This document shows positions 28,324 to 37,853 of a DNA stretch of 59,592 bases, piece by piece. This DNA is from Fischerella thermalis PCC 7521. GTDB lineage: Bacteria; Cyanobacteriota; Cyanobacteriia; Cyanobacteriales; Nostocaceae. The translations under genes and the position numbers were made by a program. How positions within the stretch are numbered: position 1 is the stretch's first letter; every line of letters starts with the position of its first letter. The DNA lies in assembly GCF_000317225.1 (NCBI RefSeq), contig NZ_AJLL01000052.1, forward strand, positions 1-59,592, given 5' to 3'. The notes under the pieces were generated by a model. It was not told the DNA's origin, made no database searches, and saw only the letters and a program-made list of their open reading frames with translations.

Positions 28324-30663
28324 ATGAAGCAAAATATACAGCCTGTGACTAAAGATTTAGTACTAATTGGTGGTGGTCATAGTCATGCAATAGCTCTGTT
28401 CATGTTAGGAATGAAACCTCTTAGTGGAATCCGATTAACTTTAATAACTGATAGATTTGATACACCTTATTCTGGAATGCTACCAGGGCATATTGCTGGT
28501 TTTTACACCCATGACCAATGTCATATTGATTTGCGACTACTCACGAATTTTGCCAAAGCGCAATTGTATATTGACCAAGTAGTTGGTCTTGACCTGGAAA
28601 ATAAAAAAGTGATTTGTGTCGACCGTCCAGAAGTAGGGTTTGATCTATTATCAGTAGATATCGGTAGCACACCAGCCACAATATCTGTACCAGGTGCAGC
28701 AGAATATGCTATCGGGGCAAAACCAGTGTCTAACCTTCTAAAACACTGGTATCAACTACTAGAAGATATAGCTGACAATCCGCAAAAGCCATTGAGTATT
28801 GGGATTGTAGGAGGGGGGGCAGGTGGTGTGGAATTAGCGTTATCGATGCAAGCTCATTTGTATCAGGTATGCAAAGTATATCCCCTCAAATTTTTCTCAA
28901 AAAGAGAAGTTATCGACCATAATACCCTAAAACAGGGAGCTTTGAAAATTCATTTATTCCACCGGGATACGGAACTAATGCCTAATTCTCATTGGTCTGC
29001 ACAGCGCACAGTCAAGCAGCTTTTGAGCAAACGGGGTATACAATTGCATTTAGGCGAAAGTGTATGTAAAGTCGAACCAGGTAAAGTTAGATGCGAATCT
29101 GGTTTGACAGTTGAGTGCGATCGCATTTTCTGGGTGACACAAGCTTCTGCACCACAGTGGTTAAAGGCTGCTGGGTTAGAAACTGATGAGCAAGGCTTTA
29201 TTTTGGTAAATGATACATTGCAATCTTTATCTCATGCTTACGTATTTGCTGCGGGAGATATTGCCACGATGGTCAATCACCCACGTCCGAAAGCAGGAGT
29301 GTTTGCAGTGCGACAAGGAAAACCGTTATTTGAGAACTTGCGGCGGTTTTTACTAGGCAAACCCCTCAAACCCTACATACCACAGAAACAATATCTAAGT
29401 TTAATAGGTACAGGCGATGGTAGAGCGATCGCCACACGTGGCCCCTTTACTTTACCTCCGCATCGCTTACTGTGGCAGTGGAAAGACTGGATTGATCGCC
29501 GCTTTATGGAAAGGTTTAGTAAGGGACTGGAGCGATGGGGTGATGGGATGATGGGGAGATGGCAAGAGGATAGGAATTATCAAATCCAAAATCCAAAATC
29601 CAAAATCCAAAATTCGGTGATGCGCTGTGCTGGATGTGGTTCTAAAGTGGGTGGTACAGTTTTAGACAAAGTCCTCCATAGGATCAAATTAGAACAACCT
29701 CTTGGGAAAGATAGAGAAGATATCATCATTGGTTTAGATGCACCCGATGATGCGGCTGTAGTGCAAGTGCCAGCTAATCGATTATTGGTGCAAACGATAG
29801 ATTATTTTCCTAGTTTGATTAATGACCCTTATATTTTTGGTCAAATCAGCGCCAATCATTGCTTGAGTGATATTTTTGCCATGGGAGCAACTCCGCAAAG
29901 TGCCTTGGCGTTAGCTACTATTCCTTATGCTGCGCCAGCCAAAGTCGAAGAAACTCTGTATCAGCTTTTATCTGGTGCAGTAAAAGTGTTAAATAAAGCA
30001 CAAGCACCTTTGATTGGTGGACACACAACGGAAGGGGTAGAACTTGGATTTGGTTTAAGTTGTAATGGCTTAGGTGAGCCAGATAAATTACTACGTAAAG
30101 GTGGAATGCAACCGGGACAAGTATTGATTTTGACTAAAGCTTTGGGAACTGGGACATTATTCGCTGCTGATATGCGCCGCCAAGCCAAAGGTCGGTGGAT
30201 TGAGGGTGCGGTAGAGTCGATGTTGTTATCCAATCAAGCAGCAGCTAAATGTTTATTACAGCATGGGGCTACAGCTTGTACGGATGTCACAGGCTTTGGC
30301 TTGCTGGGACATTTGATGGAAATGGTGCAGGCTTCTAAAGTGGCAGTAGAGTTAGAACTAGAGGCTATCCCAGTTTTGGCAGGTGCAAGGGAAACTGTAG
30401 AATTAAAGATTTTTAGTTCTCTACATCCAGAAAATTTAAGTAATTCGCGTTATATTTCTAACTTGTATATAGGGGAAAATCACTCCAATTATCCTTTGTT
30501 GTTCGACCCACAAACCTCCGGTGGTCTTTTAGCTTCGATTCCCATAGAACAAGCCGACAGATGCTTAGCTGCACTCAAAGGTTTGGGTTATGGACAAAGT
30601 AGTGTCATCGGTGGAGTGATAGAGCAGGTGGAGGGTAAACAGCCAGTACGTCTACGTGGCTAA
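28324..30663 (+). CDS. selD: Fusion of NADH dehydrogenase-like FAD protein and selenide,water dikinase
   Basis: This 779-residue protein joins two enzymes. Residues 1 to about 395 are a pyridine-nucleotide-disulfide/Ndh-2-like flavoprotein with the FAD motif VLIGGGHSHAIALF at 12-25 and a second GIVGGGAGGVELAL near 161-174. Residues about 433-779 are SelD, which makes selenophosphate from selenide and ATP. SelD has cysteines at 435 and 438 in CAGCGSK with the catalytic lysine at 441, DAPDDAAV, GGHTTEG and DVTGFGLLGH. Cys replaces selenocysteine. The fusion is common in cyanobacteria; the flavoprotein may deliver reduced selenium. The interdomain linker (about 400-432) contains a tandem DNA repeat. 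A selenouridine synthase partner is not in the window. Confidence 0.93.
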   Translation: MKQNIQPVTKDLVLIGGGHSHAIALFMLGMKPLSGIRLTLITDRFDTPYSGMLPGHIAGFYTHDQCHIDLRLLTNFAKAQLYIDQVVGLDLENKKVICVDRPEVGFDLLSVDIGSTPATISVPGAAEYAIGAKPVSNLLKHWYQLLEDIADNPQKPLSIGIVGGGAGGVELALSMQAHLYQVCKVYPLKFFSKREVIDHNTLKQGALKIHLFHRDTELMPNSHWSAQRTVKQLLSKRGIQLHLGESVCKVEPGKVRCESGLTVECDRIFWVTQASAPQWLKAAGLETDEQGFILVNDTLQSLSHAYVFAAGDIATMVNHPRPKAGVFAVRQGKPLFENLRRFLLGKPLKPYIPQKQYLSLIGTGDGRAIATRGPFTLPPHRLLWQWKDWIDRRFMERFSKGLERWGDGMMGRWQEDRNYQIQNPKSKIQNSVMRCAGCGSKVGGTVLDKVLHRIKLEQPLGKDREDIIIGLDAPDDAAVVQVPANRLLVQTIDYFPSLINDPYIFGQISANHCLSDIFAMGATPQSALALATIPYAAPAKVEETLYQLLSGAVKVLNKAQAPLIGGHTTEGVELGFGLSCNGLGEPDKLLRKGGMQPGQVLILTKALGTGTLFAADMRRQAKGRWIEGAVESMLLSNQAAAKCLLQHGATACTDVTGFGLLGHLMEMVQASKVAVELELEAIPVLAGARETVELKIFSSLHPENLSNSRYISNLYIGENHSNYPLLFDPQTSGGLLASIPIEQADRCLAALKGLGYGQSSVIGGVIEQVEGKQPVRLRG
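29586..29613. repeat. Four tandem CCAAAAT heptamers inside selD fusion
   Basis: Four exact copies of CCAAAAT follow each other, in frame, in the linker between the flavoprotein and SelD domains; three heptamers equal seven codons (QNPKSKI). Just upstream, 29535-29565 is a GATGGGG-rich repeat also found in non-coding cyanobacterial DNA. Confidence 0.9.
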
Positions 30664-30871
30664 TCAAACATAAATTTTTTCAGTTTCTTTCCATGCAAGA
30701 CTACAGAATTTTCGTTTCTGTCAACAGAAGAATAAAATTGAATATTAAATCGTCTACTTTTGGCTGTGATTTTTTCTGTTTCCTTCTTGCTTCTTTCTTA
30801 GTTATTGTTAATTAGGGTGAATTAATTAAGGTAGAGTCTGTCTCTTTTTTTGGTGATTGTAAGTAATATTT

Positions 30872-31804
30872 ATGACAGAAACTCTGTTTCATGCTTATAT
30901 GCCCCTGATTGTATGGACAAGTCTGGGGCTATTTATATGTAGATTTTTACCACAATGGTTGCCTCGGTTCTTAGGTCGGGGTCTTTACTGGATTGGTGTG
31001 CCACTAGAACTGTTTGCCTTGGCTCGTCAAAGCCAATTGGGTAATTTTAATCATGAGATAGGCTTGCCCTTAATAGTACCAATAATTACAGTCGCAACAT
31101 TACTTTTGGGCTTGATGGTGGTGTTGCCGATTTTATGGAAATTTAAAGAGTACTCTCATGCTCATGGGAGTTTTATACTTGCTGCTGTCCTGGGAAATAC
31201 TGGTTTTGTGGGTTTAGCGATCGCCCCATTTTTAATTAATTCTGAGGTTTTGAGCTGGGCTGTACTTTACAGTATTACTCACAATGTCATTGGTCCCTAC
31301 GGTTTTGGAGTTGTGGTTGCTAGTTACTTTAGTCAATCAAAAGCTGCTAATTCCTGGTGGATACAACTGCGTGAGGTGCTGACTGTACCTTGCTTGTGGG
31401 CTTTTCTGGTTGGTACTCTCACTCAAAAAGTCCAGTTTCCACAAACTATTGAATCAGGATTGCAAGGGTGTATCAGTATTGTCATTGCCTGTGCCTTCTT
31501 GCTGACTGGTATTCGTTTAGCACAATTACAGGGATGGAAAAGTATAAAACCTGCTTTTGTTGCCGCTATTATCAAAGTCTGCGTTATACCCTTACTTGTT
31601 GGCGTTCTAACCACATGGCTACTCGGGTTATCAGGCGATCGCCGTTTAGCAATGGTCTTGATGTCTGGTATGCCCTCGGCTTTTGCTGGCCTCATTTTGG
31701 CAGAAGAATATAATCTCGACCGCGATTTAATCGCCAGCAGTATCATCATCTCCACAGTGTTACTACTTTTAATGTTGCCTTTATGGGTGTTGCTATTCGG
31801 TTAA
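30872..31804 (+). CDS. AEC family transporter
   Basis: This 310-residue integral membrane protein matches the auxin efflux carrier (AEC) family, secondary transporters of organic acids and similar anions in bacteria. About ten hydrophobic helices can be drawn, in two five-helix halves. The first half contains LAAVLGNTGFVGLAIAPFL near residues 107-125; the second contains the MSGMPSAFAGLILAEEY block near 267-283, where the family usually has its Met-Pro and Asn/Ala substrate-region motifs. Two Arg/Trp-rich loops separate the halves. It stands alone downstream of selD (209 bp). Substrate is not readable. Confidence 0.8.
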   Translation: MTETLFHAYMPLIVWTSLGLFICRFLPQWLPRFLGRGLYWIGVPLELFALARQSQLGNFNHEIGLPLIVPIITVATLLLGLMVVLPILWKFKEYSHAHGSFILAAVLGNTGFVGLAIAPFLINSEVLSWAVLYSITHNVIGPYGFGVVVASYFSQSKAANSWWIQLREVLTVPCLWAFLVGTLTQKVQFPQTIESGLQGCISIVIACAFLLTGIRLAQLQGWKSIKPAFVAAIIKVCVIPLLVGVLTTWLLGLSGDRRLAMVLMSGMPSAFAGLILAEEYNLDRDLIASSIIISTVLLLLMLPLWVLLFG

Positions 31805-32251
31805 AAATATCAATATTTCATAACAATAAGTCAATGTTTTTGCTGACATAGCATGAACTTATAATTCATTTATCATGAAAACTTGACTAAATGGTTCTTT
31901 TCGTGACTGTTATGTCATAAAATAATGACAAAGAGATCCCCAAACAGCTAAAAAATTCGTGGAAACATTAAAAACAAGCATAGCGGCCTCTTGATCCCAG
32001 GGGGAGGTGAACAGTTAGTATTTTTTAACATAAAGACTCCTCAACTCCCAAAATAAGAAAATGCTGATTTTGGCATGACAGGAAATTGAAAGGGAGTGAC
32101 CCGCAATATAAAAAAACACTAAAAACCTAATTGATTTAGGCAAAACAGGAGTCGAGAAGCAAAAGTTAATCTGGGGTGGATGGGGTTGAATCATCCACTC
32201 AATAGACAAGGGTACATTATTAACCTTTCAAACGACTGGAGGCCAAAATTC
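31805..32251. other. Long spacer upstream of DUF4912 gene
   Basis: AT-rich, with ATGACA-TAAAATAATGACA stretches near 31905-31930 and a short GATCCCAGGGGGAGG segment near 31994. No gene. The length suggests a long 5' untranslated leader for the DUF4912 gene. Confidence 0.3.
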
Positions 32252-33490
32252 ATGGCAAAAGAAAGACCACCGCTAGAAGAGATGACATTACGGCAGCTAC
32301 GCAAAGTAGCGAGCGTTTATGGTGTCTCTCGATATAGCCGAATGCGTAAATCGCAGCTGTTGGCAGCAATACAAGAAATCGAACGCAGCAAAGTATCCCC
32401 CAGCCAATCTTTCTCATTGGAGGCACAGGAAACCGTGGAAGCAGCAAAATTTGAATTGGGTCAAGAAGATCGCACTGGTGGCACTCTAGTTGATGTAGAC
32501 GAAGGAATTGGCGACTTACCAGATGGTTATGGTGAAAGCCGCATTGTTCTGATGCCTCGAGATCCCCAGTGGGCTTATGCTTATTGGGATGTTCCTAACG
32601 AGCATAAAGAAGAATTGCGACGCCAAGGCGGACAACAACTGGCGCTGCGGATTTATGATGTTACCGACATCAACTTGGAGTACCAAAGTCCCCACAGCAT
32701 TCAGGAGTATCCCTGTGATGAACTGGCGCGGGAATGGTATTTGCCAGTTCCAGTAAGCGATCGCGATTATGTTATCGATATCGGCTACCGTTGTGCTGAT
32801 GGTCGCTGGTTAGTCTTGGCTCGTTCTGCTCCTGTCCACGTTCCTCCTGTCTATCCTTCAGACTGGATTGAAGACGTCTTCATCACCGTCAACTTTGAAG
32901 AAGATTTGCGTGGCAAGACTTTCTACGAATTGGTTCCCCCTGCCAAGAAGGCTGCTGCTGCGGCAAATGGCAACCCTATATACGACCAAATCTTTGGCTT
33001 GGCAGAATCTGCCGAAGCCCAACGGGTTGCAGGTTCTCTGTTCGGTTCCATGCAACACGTTCCTGGTTCAGTAACTCCAGAACAGGCGATCAGTTCCTAC
33101 GTCTTCCCCTCTGGTGTAGGTATGTGGGCAGTTCCGACTGTATCTGGTTTAACCATGTCTGGTGTGGGTATGTCCGGTGTTGGCTTCTCTGCTTCCGCCG
33201 TACCTATGCGTCCACGCAAATTCTGGTTAATTGCGGATGCTGAGTTAATTGTCTACGGTGCAACCGAACCTGATGCAACTGTTACCATTGGCGGTCGTCC
33301 AATTAAGTTAAATCCAGATGGTACATTCCGTTTCCAAATGTCCTTCCAGGATGGCTTGATTGACTACCCAATCATGGCTGTTGCAGCTGATGGTGAGCAA
33401 ACCCGCTCAATTCACATGAAGTTTAATCGTGAAACTCCATCACGTAATACCAACACTAAGGAAGAAGCAGTTTTAGAATGGCTCAGTTAA
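32252..33490 (+). CDS. DUF4912 protein with N-terminal Rho_N/SAP-like domain
   Basis: This 412-residue protein starts at the ATG at 32252, which has a strong GGAGG nine bases upstream. Residues about 8-45 (LEEMTLRQLRKVASVYGVSRYSRMRK then SQLLAAI) form a Rho_N/SAP-like helix-extended-helix unit, usually nucleic-acid binding. Residues about 80-230 form the DUF4912 domain, with RIVLMPRDPQWAYAYWDVP near 91-109 and LRIYDVTDI. A Gly/Met/Val-rich repeat (SGVGMSGVGF) near 300 links it to a C-terminal strand-rich domain (AELIVYGATEPDATVTIGGR). The role is unknown in cyanobacteria. The gene ends in a strong terminator. Confidence 0.82.
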   Translation: MAKERPPLEEMTLRQLRKVASVYGVSRYSRMRKSQLLAAIQEIERSKVSPSQSFSLEAQETVEAAKFELGQEDRTGGTLVDVDEGIGDLPDGYGESRIVLMPRDPQWAYAYWDVPNEHKEELRRQGGQQLALRIYDVTDINLEYQSPHSIQEYPCDELAREWYLPVPVSDRDYVIDIGYRCADGRWLVLARSAPVHVPPVYPSDWIEDVFITVNFEEDLRGKTFYELVPPAKKAAAAANGNPIYDQIFGLAESAEAQRVAGSLFGSMQHVPGSVTPEQAISSYVFPSGVGMWAVPTVSGLTMSGVGMSGVGFSASAVPMRPRKFWLIADAELIVYGATEPDATVTIGGRPIKLNPDGTFRFQMSFQDGLIDYPIMAVAADGEQTRSIHMKFNRETPSRNTNTKEEAVLEWLS

Positions 33491-33525
33491 TTTAAGATTA
33501 GCCACAATCGAATATTAGTTTTACT

Positions 33526-33555
33526 CCTGTTACAGCTATGCTGTGACAGGTTTTT
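33526..33555 (+). terminator. Terminator of DUF4912 gene
   Basis: CCTGTTACAGC pairs with GCTGTGACAGG (11 bp, one wobble, 3-nt loop) and is followed by TTTTTG, 36 bp after the stop codon. Confidence 0.85.
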
Positions 33556-33665
33556 GCTGCGATCGCCTACACTTAGATAACCAATACAAGTGTTCCTCAA
33601 ATTTAAATACATTGTTTTGACGCTGATTGAAAATTTTGGTTGATTAATTAGTTTGGATATGGGAT

Positions 33666-33695
33666 AAATCGTCAGATAATTTTGCCTGACGATTT
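33666..33695. terminator. Second hairpin before pentapeptide-HhH gene
   Basis: AAATCGTCAG/CTGACGATTT form a perfect 10-bp stem followed by TTGTT on the plus strand and preceded by A-rich sequence. It may serve as a back-up terminator or be a dispersed repeat. Confidence 0.5.
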
Positions 33696-33763
33696 TTGTT
33701 ATGTAATGAACCGCAAAGACGCAAAGTGCGCGAAGCAGAAAAAAAGAAGAGCATCCTACGAAT

Positions 33764-35923
33764 ATGCGAAGCCGAAACATAATTGGTTTGTTGATGTTGC
33801 TGCTGTTTTTATTTCCCCTACCTGCTTTTCCCCAAGCGGAACGGACACCCTTAACTTTAGAACTGTTGCAGGAAAGATTGCGTACACCTACTGTCCGTGA
33901 AGGTAGCCTATCAGTAGATTTACGGCAGATGATGATTGATTTACGACCAGAAAATGCAGCTTTCCGTGATGCTTTTTACCAACTGCTGCGAAAAGAATTA
34001 CAAAAAACTGGTTCTAAACCTTTGGGGTTAGACTTAAGTAATTCTTTGATTCAAGGGGATTTTATTGGTAGTGACTTGGGTTTAAGAACCCCTCTTTATG
34101 CACAAGCGATCGCTCCCATTTTCACTGCTGCTGAACAAGAACAACTCGAAAGTTTACGGGTAGTTTGCTTACAATCACTGACTGTTGCTTTACCGAGTTC
34201 CAAAGATTGTCGCTCGCTTTTAGCAACTCCAGCTGCTGCTAGTGATATCAGTGTTTTTCGTGGATCCTTAGTTTTAGAAAAAACTCATTTTACTGGCAAA
34301 GTCCAGTTTAGTAACACATTTTTTCTGCAATCTGTCAATGTCCAAGGTGCAATTTTTAACCAACAAGCCAATTGGCAAGAAACACGGTTTGGTCGTTCCG
34401 CTAGCTTTGCCAATGCGACTTTTCGGCGGGAGAGTCAATGGCAAAGTAGTATTTTTTTTGACAAGGCTAATTTTAAGCAAACACAATTTCAGGAAAACGC
34501 ATATTTTCAGGAAAGCTTTTTTGCAGACACCGCCAACTTTAACCAAGCCAATTTTAAACTGTTGGCTAAATTTAATCGCGCTCAGTGGCAAGGTAATGCA
34601 GATTTTTCTGGGGTACGTTTTATTAATTCCGCACAGTTTACCAAAGCTATTTTCAATGAGTTCCTATTTCTAGAGGAAGCGACTTTTGAGCAAGCCGTCA
34701 CTTTTCGAGAAGCACAATTTCATCAACCAGTGAATCTGCGGGGTGCTAGCATTCTTAACCAAGCAGATTTTAGTGATGCGGGATTTGCTAAAACTGCTTT
34801 TTTAAATGTATCTGGATTGGCTTTTAACTCGAATCAAGCTAAAATTTTAGGAAATTCTGGTCAAATTGGTAAAAAGCTAGTTGTAGCGACATTGCAAGGT
34901 AATCAAAACGTCTTGCGGAATTTAGGGCAAAATTTTCGGCAGTTGCAGCAAATTGCTGATGCTAATCAGATAGAGTATACAAAACAGCAACTACGGCTAG
35001 CAGAATTAAGCCGTCGTTTGGTTGGTATCAATATTAATGACGCCTCAAAAAAAAGTTTAGTTAACCTGGGTTTCTCTCCAACTCAAGCAGAAGCCATCAT
35101 CCGTCGCCGACAAATTAAACCCTTTCGCAACACTAGCGAATTACTTTCTTTAGCAGATATTGATTTAGAAACTTACACCAAACTCAGCCCACAAATCGTC
35201 GTTGGTGAACCTTTGTTTTTGGGTGGGTGGTTACTGTTAGCTTGGAATTGGCTAACCTTGAGCTTACTGTTACTACTTTCTGGTTACGGTACAGATTTTC
35301 GCCTAGTATTTGGTGTGGGGACTATTGCGATCGCCTATTTTGGCTGGTTATTTTGGCTGATAGATCGGCTACGTCGCCTGTATCCTAGCGCCATTATTCC
35401 CACAGTTGACGAAAGTATATGGATGTTGACAAGCTTTAGTGTCTTAACACTGTTGGGATTGTTGGCTATTTTTCGCAGCGCTGAACAACCTTGGTTGACA
35501 CTAGCGTGTCTTGTGATCATCATTGTTCCCGTACCAGTGATTTTATTATTGCGACTATATCAACAAGGACGCTATCACGACTTAATGGACACTTCCTATT
35601 TCACAGAAGACGGAAGTATGCGACAGTTACGATTGCTAATTGGACGCTTACCAGTAATACCCAGGTATGAAATATTTCGCGATCGCTACATGCCATTACT
35701 ATGGGATCGGCGTTGGAATTGGCTGAACTACTACGACTTTAGCCTCAACAATCTTCTAAGATTAGGCTTTAATGACGTTCGCCTACGAGACAAACACCTC
35801 CCCGGTATCATCTCCACATTAGCTTGGTATCAGTGGAGCCTGGGAATACTTTACATCACCCTACTATTGTGGACATTATCTCGTACCATTCCAGGGTTGA
35901 ATTTGTTGATTTATTTAAAGTAG
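33764..35923 (+). CDS. Exported pentapeptide-repeat membrane protein with helix-hairpin-helix motif
   Basis: This 719-residue protein begins with a signal peptide (residues 1-24, GLLMLLLFLFPLPAFPQA). Residues about 150-350 are degenerate pentapeptide repeats of the A(N/D)F type (FAN-ATF, FDKANF, FNQANF). Residues about 425-480 contain a helix-hairpin-helix-like unit (ININDASKKSLVNLGFSPTQAEAIIRRR), often associated with DNA or protein binding. The last 240 residues carry about five transmembrane helices and conserved charged loops. The combination is seen in cyanobacteria; its function is unknown. The fold places the repeats outside the cytoplasm if the signal is used. Confidence 0.75.
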   Translation: MRSRNIIGLLMLLLFLFPLPAFPQAERTPLTLELLQERLRTPTVREGSLSVDLRQMMIDLRPENAAFRDAFYQLLRKELQKTGSKPLGLDLSNSLIQGDFIGSDLGLRTPLYAQAIAPIFTAAEQEQLESLRVVCLQSLTVALPSSKDCRSLLATPAAASDISVFRGSLVLEKTHFTGKVQFSNTFFLQSVNVQGAIFNQQANWQETRFGRSASFANATFRRESQWQSSIFFDKANFKQTQFQENAYFQESFFADTANFNQANFKLLAKFNRAQWQGNADFSGVRFINSAQFTKAIFNEFLFLEEATFEQAVTFREAQFHQPVNLRGASILNQADFSDAGFAKTAFLNVSGLAFNSNQAKILGNSGQIGKKLVVATLQGNQNVLRNLGQNFRQLQQIADANQIEYTKQQLRLAELSRRLVGININDASKKSLVNLGFSPTQAEAIIRRRQIKPFRNTSELLSLADIDLETYTKLSPQIVVGEPLFLGGWLLLAWNWLTLSLLLLLSGYGTDFRLVFGVGTIAIAYFGWLFWLIDRLRRLYPSAIIPTVDESIWMLTSFSVLTLLGLLAIFRSAEQPWLTLACLVIIIVPVPVILLLRLYQQGRYHDLMDTSYFTEDGSMRQLRLLIGRLPVIPRYEIFRDRYMPLLWDRRWNWLNYYDFSLNNLLRLGFNDVRLRDKHLPGIISTLAWYQWSLGILYITLLLWTLSRTIPGLNLLIYLK

Positions 35924-35970
35924 CTGTTACAGATAAAAATCACCAGCCCTTTGGTGGTTAAATATATTTT

Positions 35971-36040
35971 CCTTGGTGTCTTAGTGCCTTGGTGGTTCCA
36001 AAGTTAATTTTATCACCACAAAGACACTAAGACACAAAGG
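35971..36040. repeat. Dispersed inverted repeat (CTTGGTGTCTTAGTG type)
   Basis: A 70-bp element with imperfect 26-bp inverted ends (CCTTGGTGTCTTAGTGCCTT... and ...AAGACACTAAGACACAAAGG). The same family occurs at 43727-43795, as a half at about 395-423, and near 59437-59463. Confidence 0.8.
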
Positions 36041-36214
36041 TGAAAAGACCTAAATTTGGGAATTTTTTCAGGATTTTTATCCACCTAGAAAGGGCTGATA
36101 AAAATCACTTGGGTTGGTTTGTAGGGGATGGCCCACTTTGTTAATAGTATCAAATTCCTAATATGGATGTTTGTTAAGTATACAGACTGTGTTCAATTTT
36201 AAAAAATATATTTG

Positions 36215-36433
36215 CTAATTACTCAGAGGCTTGAAATAAGCGATCGCCTGCTTCCAAATCATCACCTGTTGACTGTTATCATCAACAAGACACACACTAT
36301 ATTGGTCTTGCCACATTACTCTTCCGGTCAATATATCACCCGTCAGCAATTTGATCTCAGTTGGTGTTGCTTGTTTAATCAGGTTTTGTAATTGGCGAGT
36401 GCTGGGTAAGGAGGTGTCAAATTCGGTAATCAT
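36215..36433 (-). CDS. hfq: Cyanobacterial Hfq-like RNA-binding protein
   Basis: This 72-residue protein is the divergent cyanobacterial Hfq. The Sm1 part is TEIKLLTGDILTGRVMWQDQYSVCLVD (residues about 25-51, quoted in part) and Sm2 is QQVMIWKQAIAYFKPL, where IWKQAI replaces the usual YKHAI. Length and motifs match the cyanobacterial type, which has weak RNA binding and in Synechocystis controls motility through the pilus base. It lies head to head with dapF, an arrangement I recall for other cyanobacteria, which supports the call. Confidence 0.88.
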   Translation of the reverse strand: MITEFDTSLPSTRQLQNLIKQATPTEIKLLTGDILTGRVMWQDQYSVCLVDDNSQQVMIWKQAIAYFKPLSN

Positions 36434-36530
36434 AAGTATTAGTTGTTAATTAGTGGTTGGTAGTTGATTGGCAAAATTAATAAACAACCAACAACGAATA
36501 AAACACAAATATAGTTCATGGATTTTGGGA

Positions 36531-37376
36531 ATGGCAATAGAATTTACTAAGTATCACGGTTTGGGGAACGATTTCATTTTGATTGATAATCGCTTTTCTT
36601 GTGAACCTGTAATCACTCCAGAGCAAGCGGTGCAGTTGTGCGATCGCCATTTTGGCATCGGTGCTGATGGTATTATTTTTGCTATGCCAGGTGAAGATAA
36701 TACTGATTACACAATGCGGATTTTTAATTCCGATGGTTCGGAACCAGAAATGTGTGGGAATGGGATTCGTTGTTTAGCTGCTTTTTTGGCTGAGTTGGAA
36801 GGTGAGTCACGACAGAGTAATCAATATCGGATTCATACCCTCGCTGGTGTAATTACACCCGAACTGATGTCGGATGGACAAGTGAAAGTAGATATGGGTA
36901 TCCCCAGGTTACTGGCTGGTGAGATTCCTACTACCCTATGTCCTGCTGATCAAAAAGTGATTAGCCAACCCTTGGAAGTCGCAGGGAAATCTTGGGATGT
37001 CACCTGTGTAAGTATGGGTAATCCCCATTGCATAACCTTTGTAGAAGATGTAGCAGCAATTCCCCTAGATCATATTGGTCCCCAGTTTGAACATCACCCA
37101 GTTTTTCCCCAACGCACAAATACTGAATTTATTCAAGTTGTCCGCCCAGATTACCTGAAAATGCGCGTTTGGGAACGTGGTGCGGGGATTACTCTCGCCT
37201 GCGGTACTGGTGCTTGTGCTGCTTTGGTGGCTGGGGTGCTGGCAGGGAGATGCGATCGCACTGCTACTGTAGAATTGCCTGGAGGTTGTTTGCAAATAGC
37301 CTGGTCAGAAGTTGATCAAAGGGTTTATATGACAGGTCCTGCTAAACAAGTATTTCAAGGAAAGTATGTAATTTAG
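36531..37376 (+). CDS. dapF: Diaminopimelate epimerase
   Basis: DapF converts LL-diaminopimelate to meso-diaminopimelate, for lysine and peptidoglycan. From the ATG at 36531 the protein has 281 residues and starts with the standard [15 protein letters not shown]. The two catalytic cysteines are C75 in MCGNGIRC and C224 in ACGTGACA; the GERGAG-type block is present as WERGAGIT. An in-frame upstream start at 36468 would add 21 residues without family similarity. It is divergent from hfq across a short spacer containing GTTGGT/ACCAAC repeats. Confidence 0.95.
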   Translation: MAIEFTKYHGLGNDFILIDNRFSCEPVITPEQAVQLCDRHFGIGADGIIFAMPGEDNTDYTMRIFNSDGSEPEMCGNGIRCLAAFLAELEGESRQSNQYRIHTLAGVITPELMSDGQVKVDMGIPRLLAGEIPTTLCPADQKVISQPLEVAGKSWDVTCVSMGNPHCITFVEDVAAIPLDHIGPQFEHHPVFPQRTNTEFIQVVRPDYLKMRVWERGAGITLACGTGACAALVAGVLAGRCDRTATVELPGGCLQIAWSEVDQRVYMTGPAKQVFQGKYVI

Positions 37377-37853
37377 GAGTTGATGTTTTCCAGATTAGAA
37401 TCTGGTAGTAGTCTATCGCATGATTTATGAGAGGTTCGTAGTGAGCGATTTATCGCTTAATATCATGTCCGTTTAAAGACTTATCATATCTGTGAAGGCC
37501 GGTAATGGGTAATGGGTAATTGGTAATGGGAAAAATCTCTTGCCCAATGCCCAACTGCATCAGAATAATATCGTAAGTAATTAGCCGGACTTGATATAAT
37601 TCCAAGGGCTAAAGCCCTAACTACGAACTTTTACAACCTTTGAACCGCAAGCTGTGTTTGTGTTTGTTGCTGAGTGTATGCAAGATGAATCTTTGTATAT
37701 GCTACCGTTTTTATCTGAGTCAGCCTGATGCAATAATCCAGAATTCTCAAGAAAGCAGATTTATCTGTGGGGTCAATCCAAGATTAAATGACGAATGACA
37801 AAGGATAAATGACGACCCCAACCTGTAGAGACGTAGCATTGCTACGTCTCTAT
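37377..37853. other. Convergent spacer with TAATGGG repeats and a palindrome
   Basis: The spacer has GGTAATGGGTAAT-type tandem repeats (37500-37535). At 37826-37852, directly behind the stop codon of the oxidoreductase gene, lies TAGAGACGTAGC-att-GCTACGTCTCTA, a perfect 12-bp hairpin identical to the core of the two MITE copies. It probably serves as that gene's transcript end. Confidence 0.6.

Noticed and set aside
29620-29646. Selenocysteine in SelD
   Set aside because: The catalytic region has TGT/TGC cysteine codons and no in-frame TGA.
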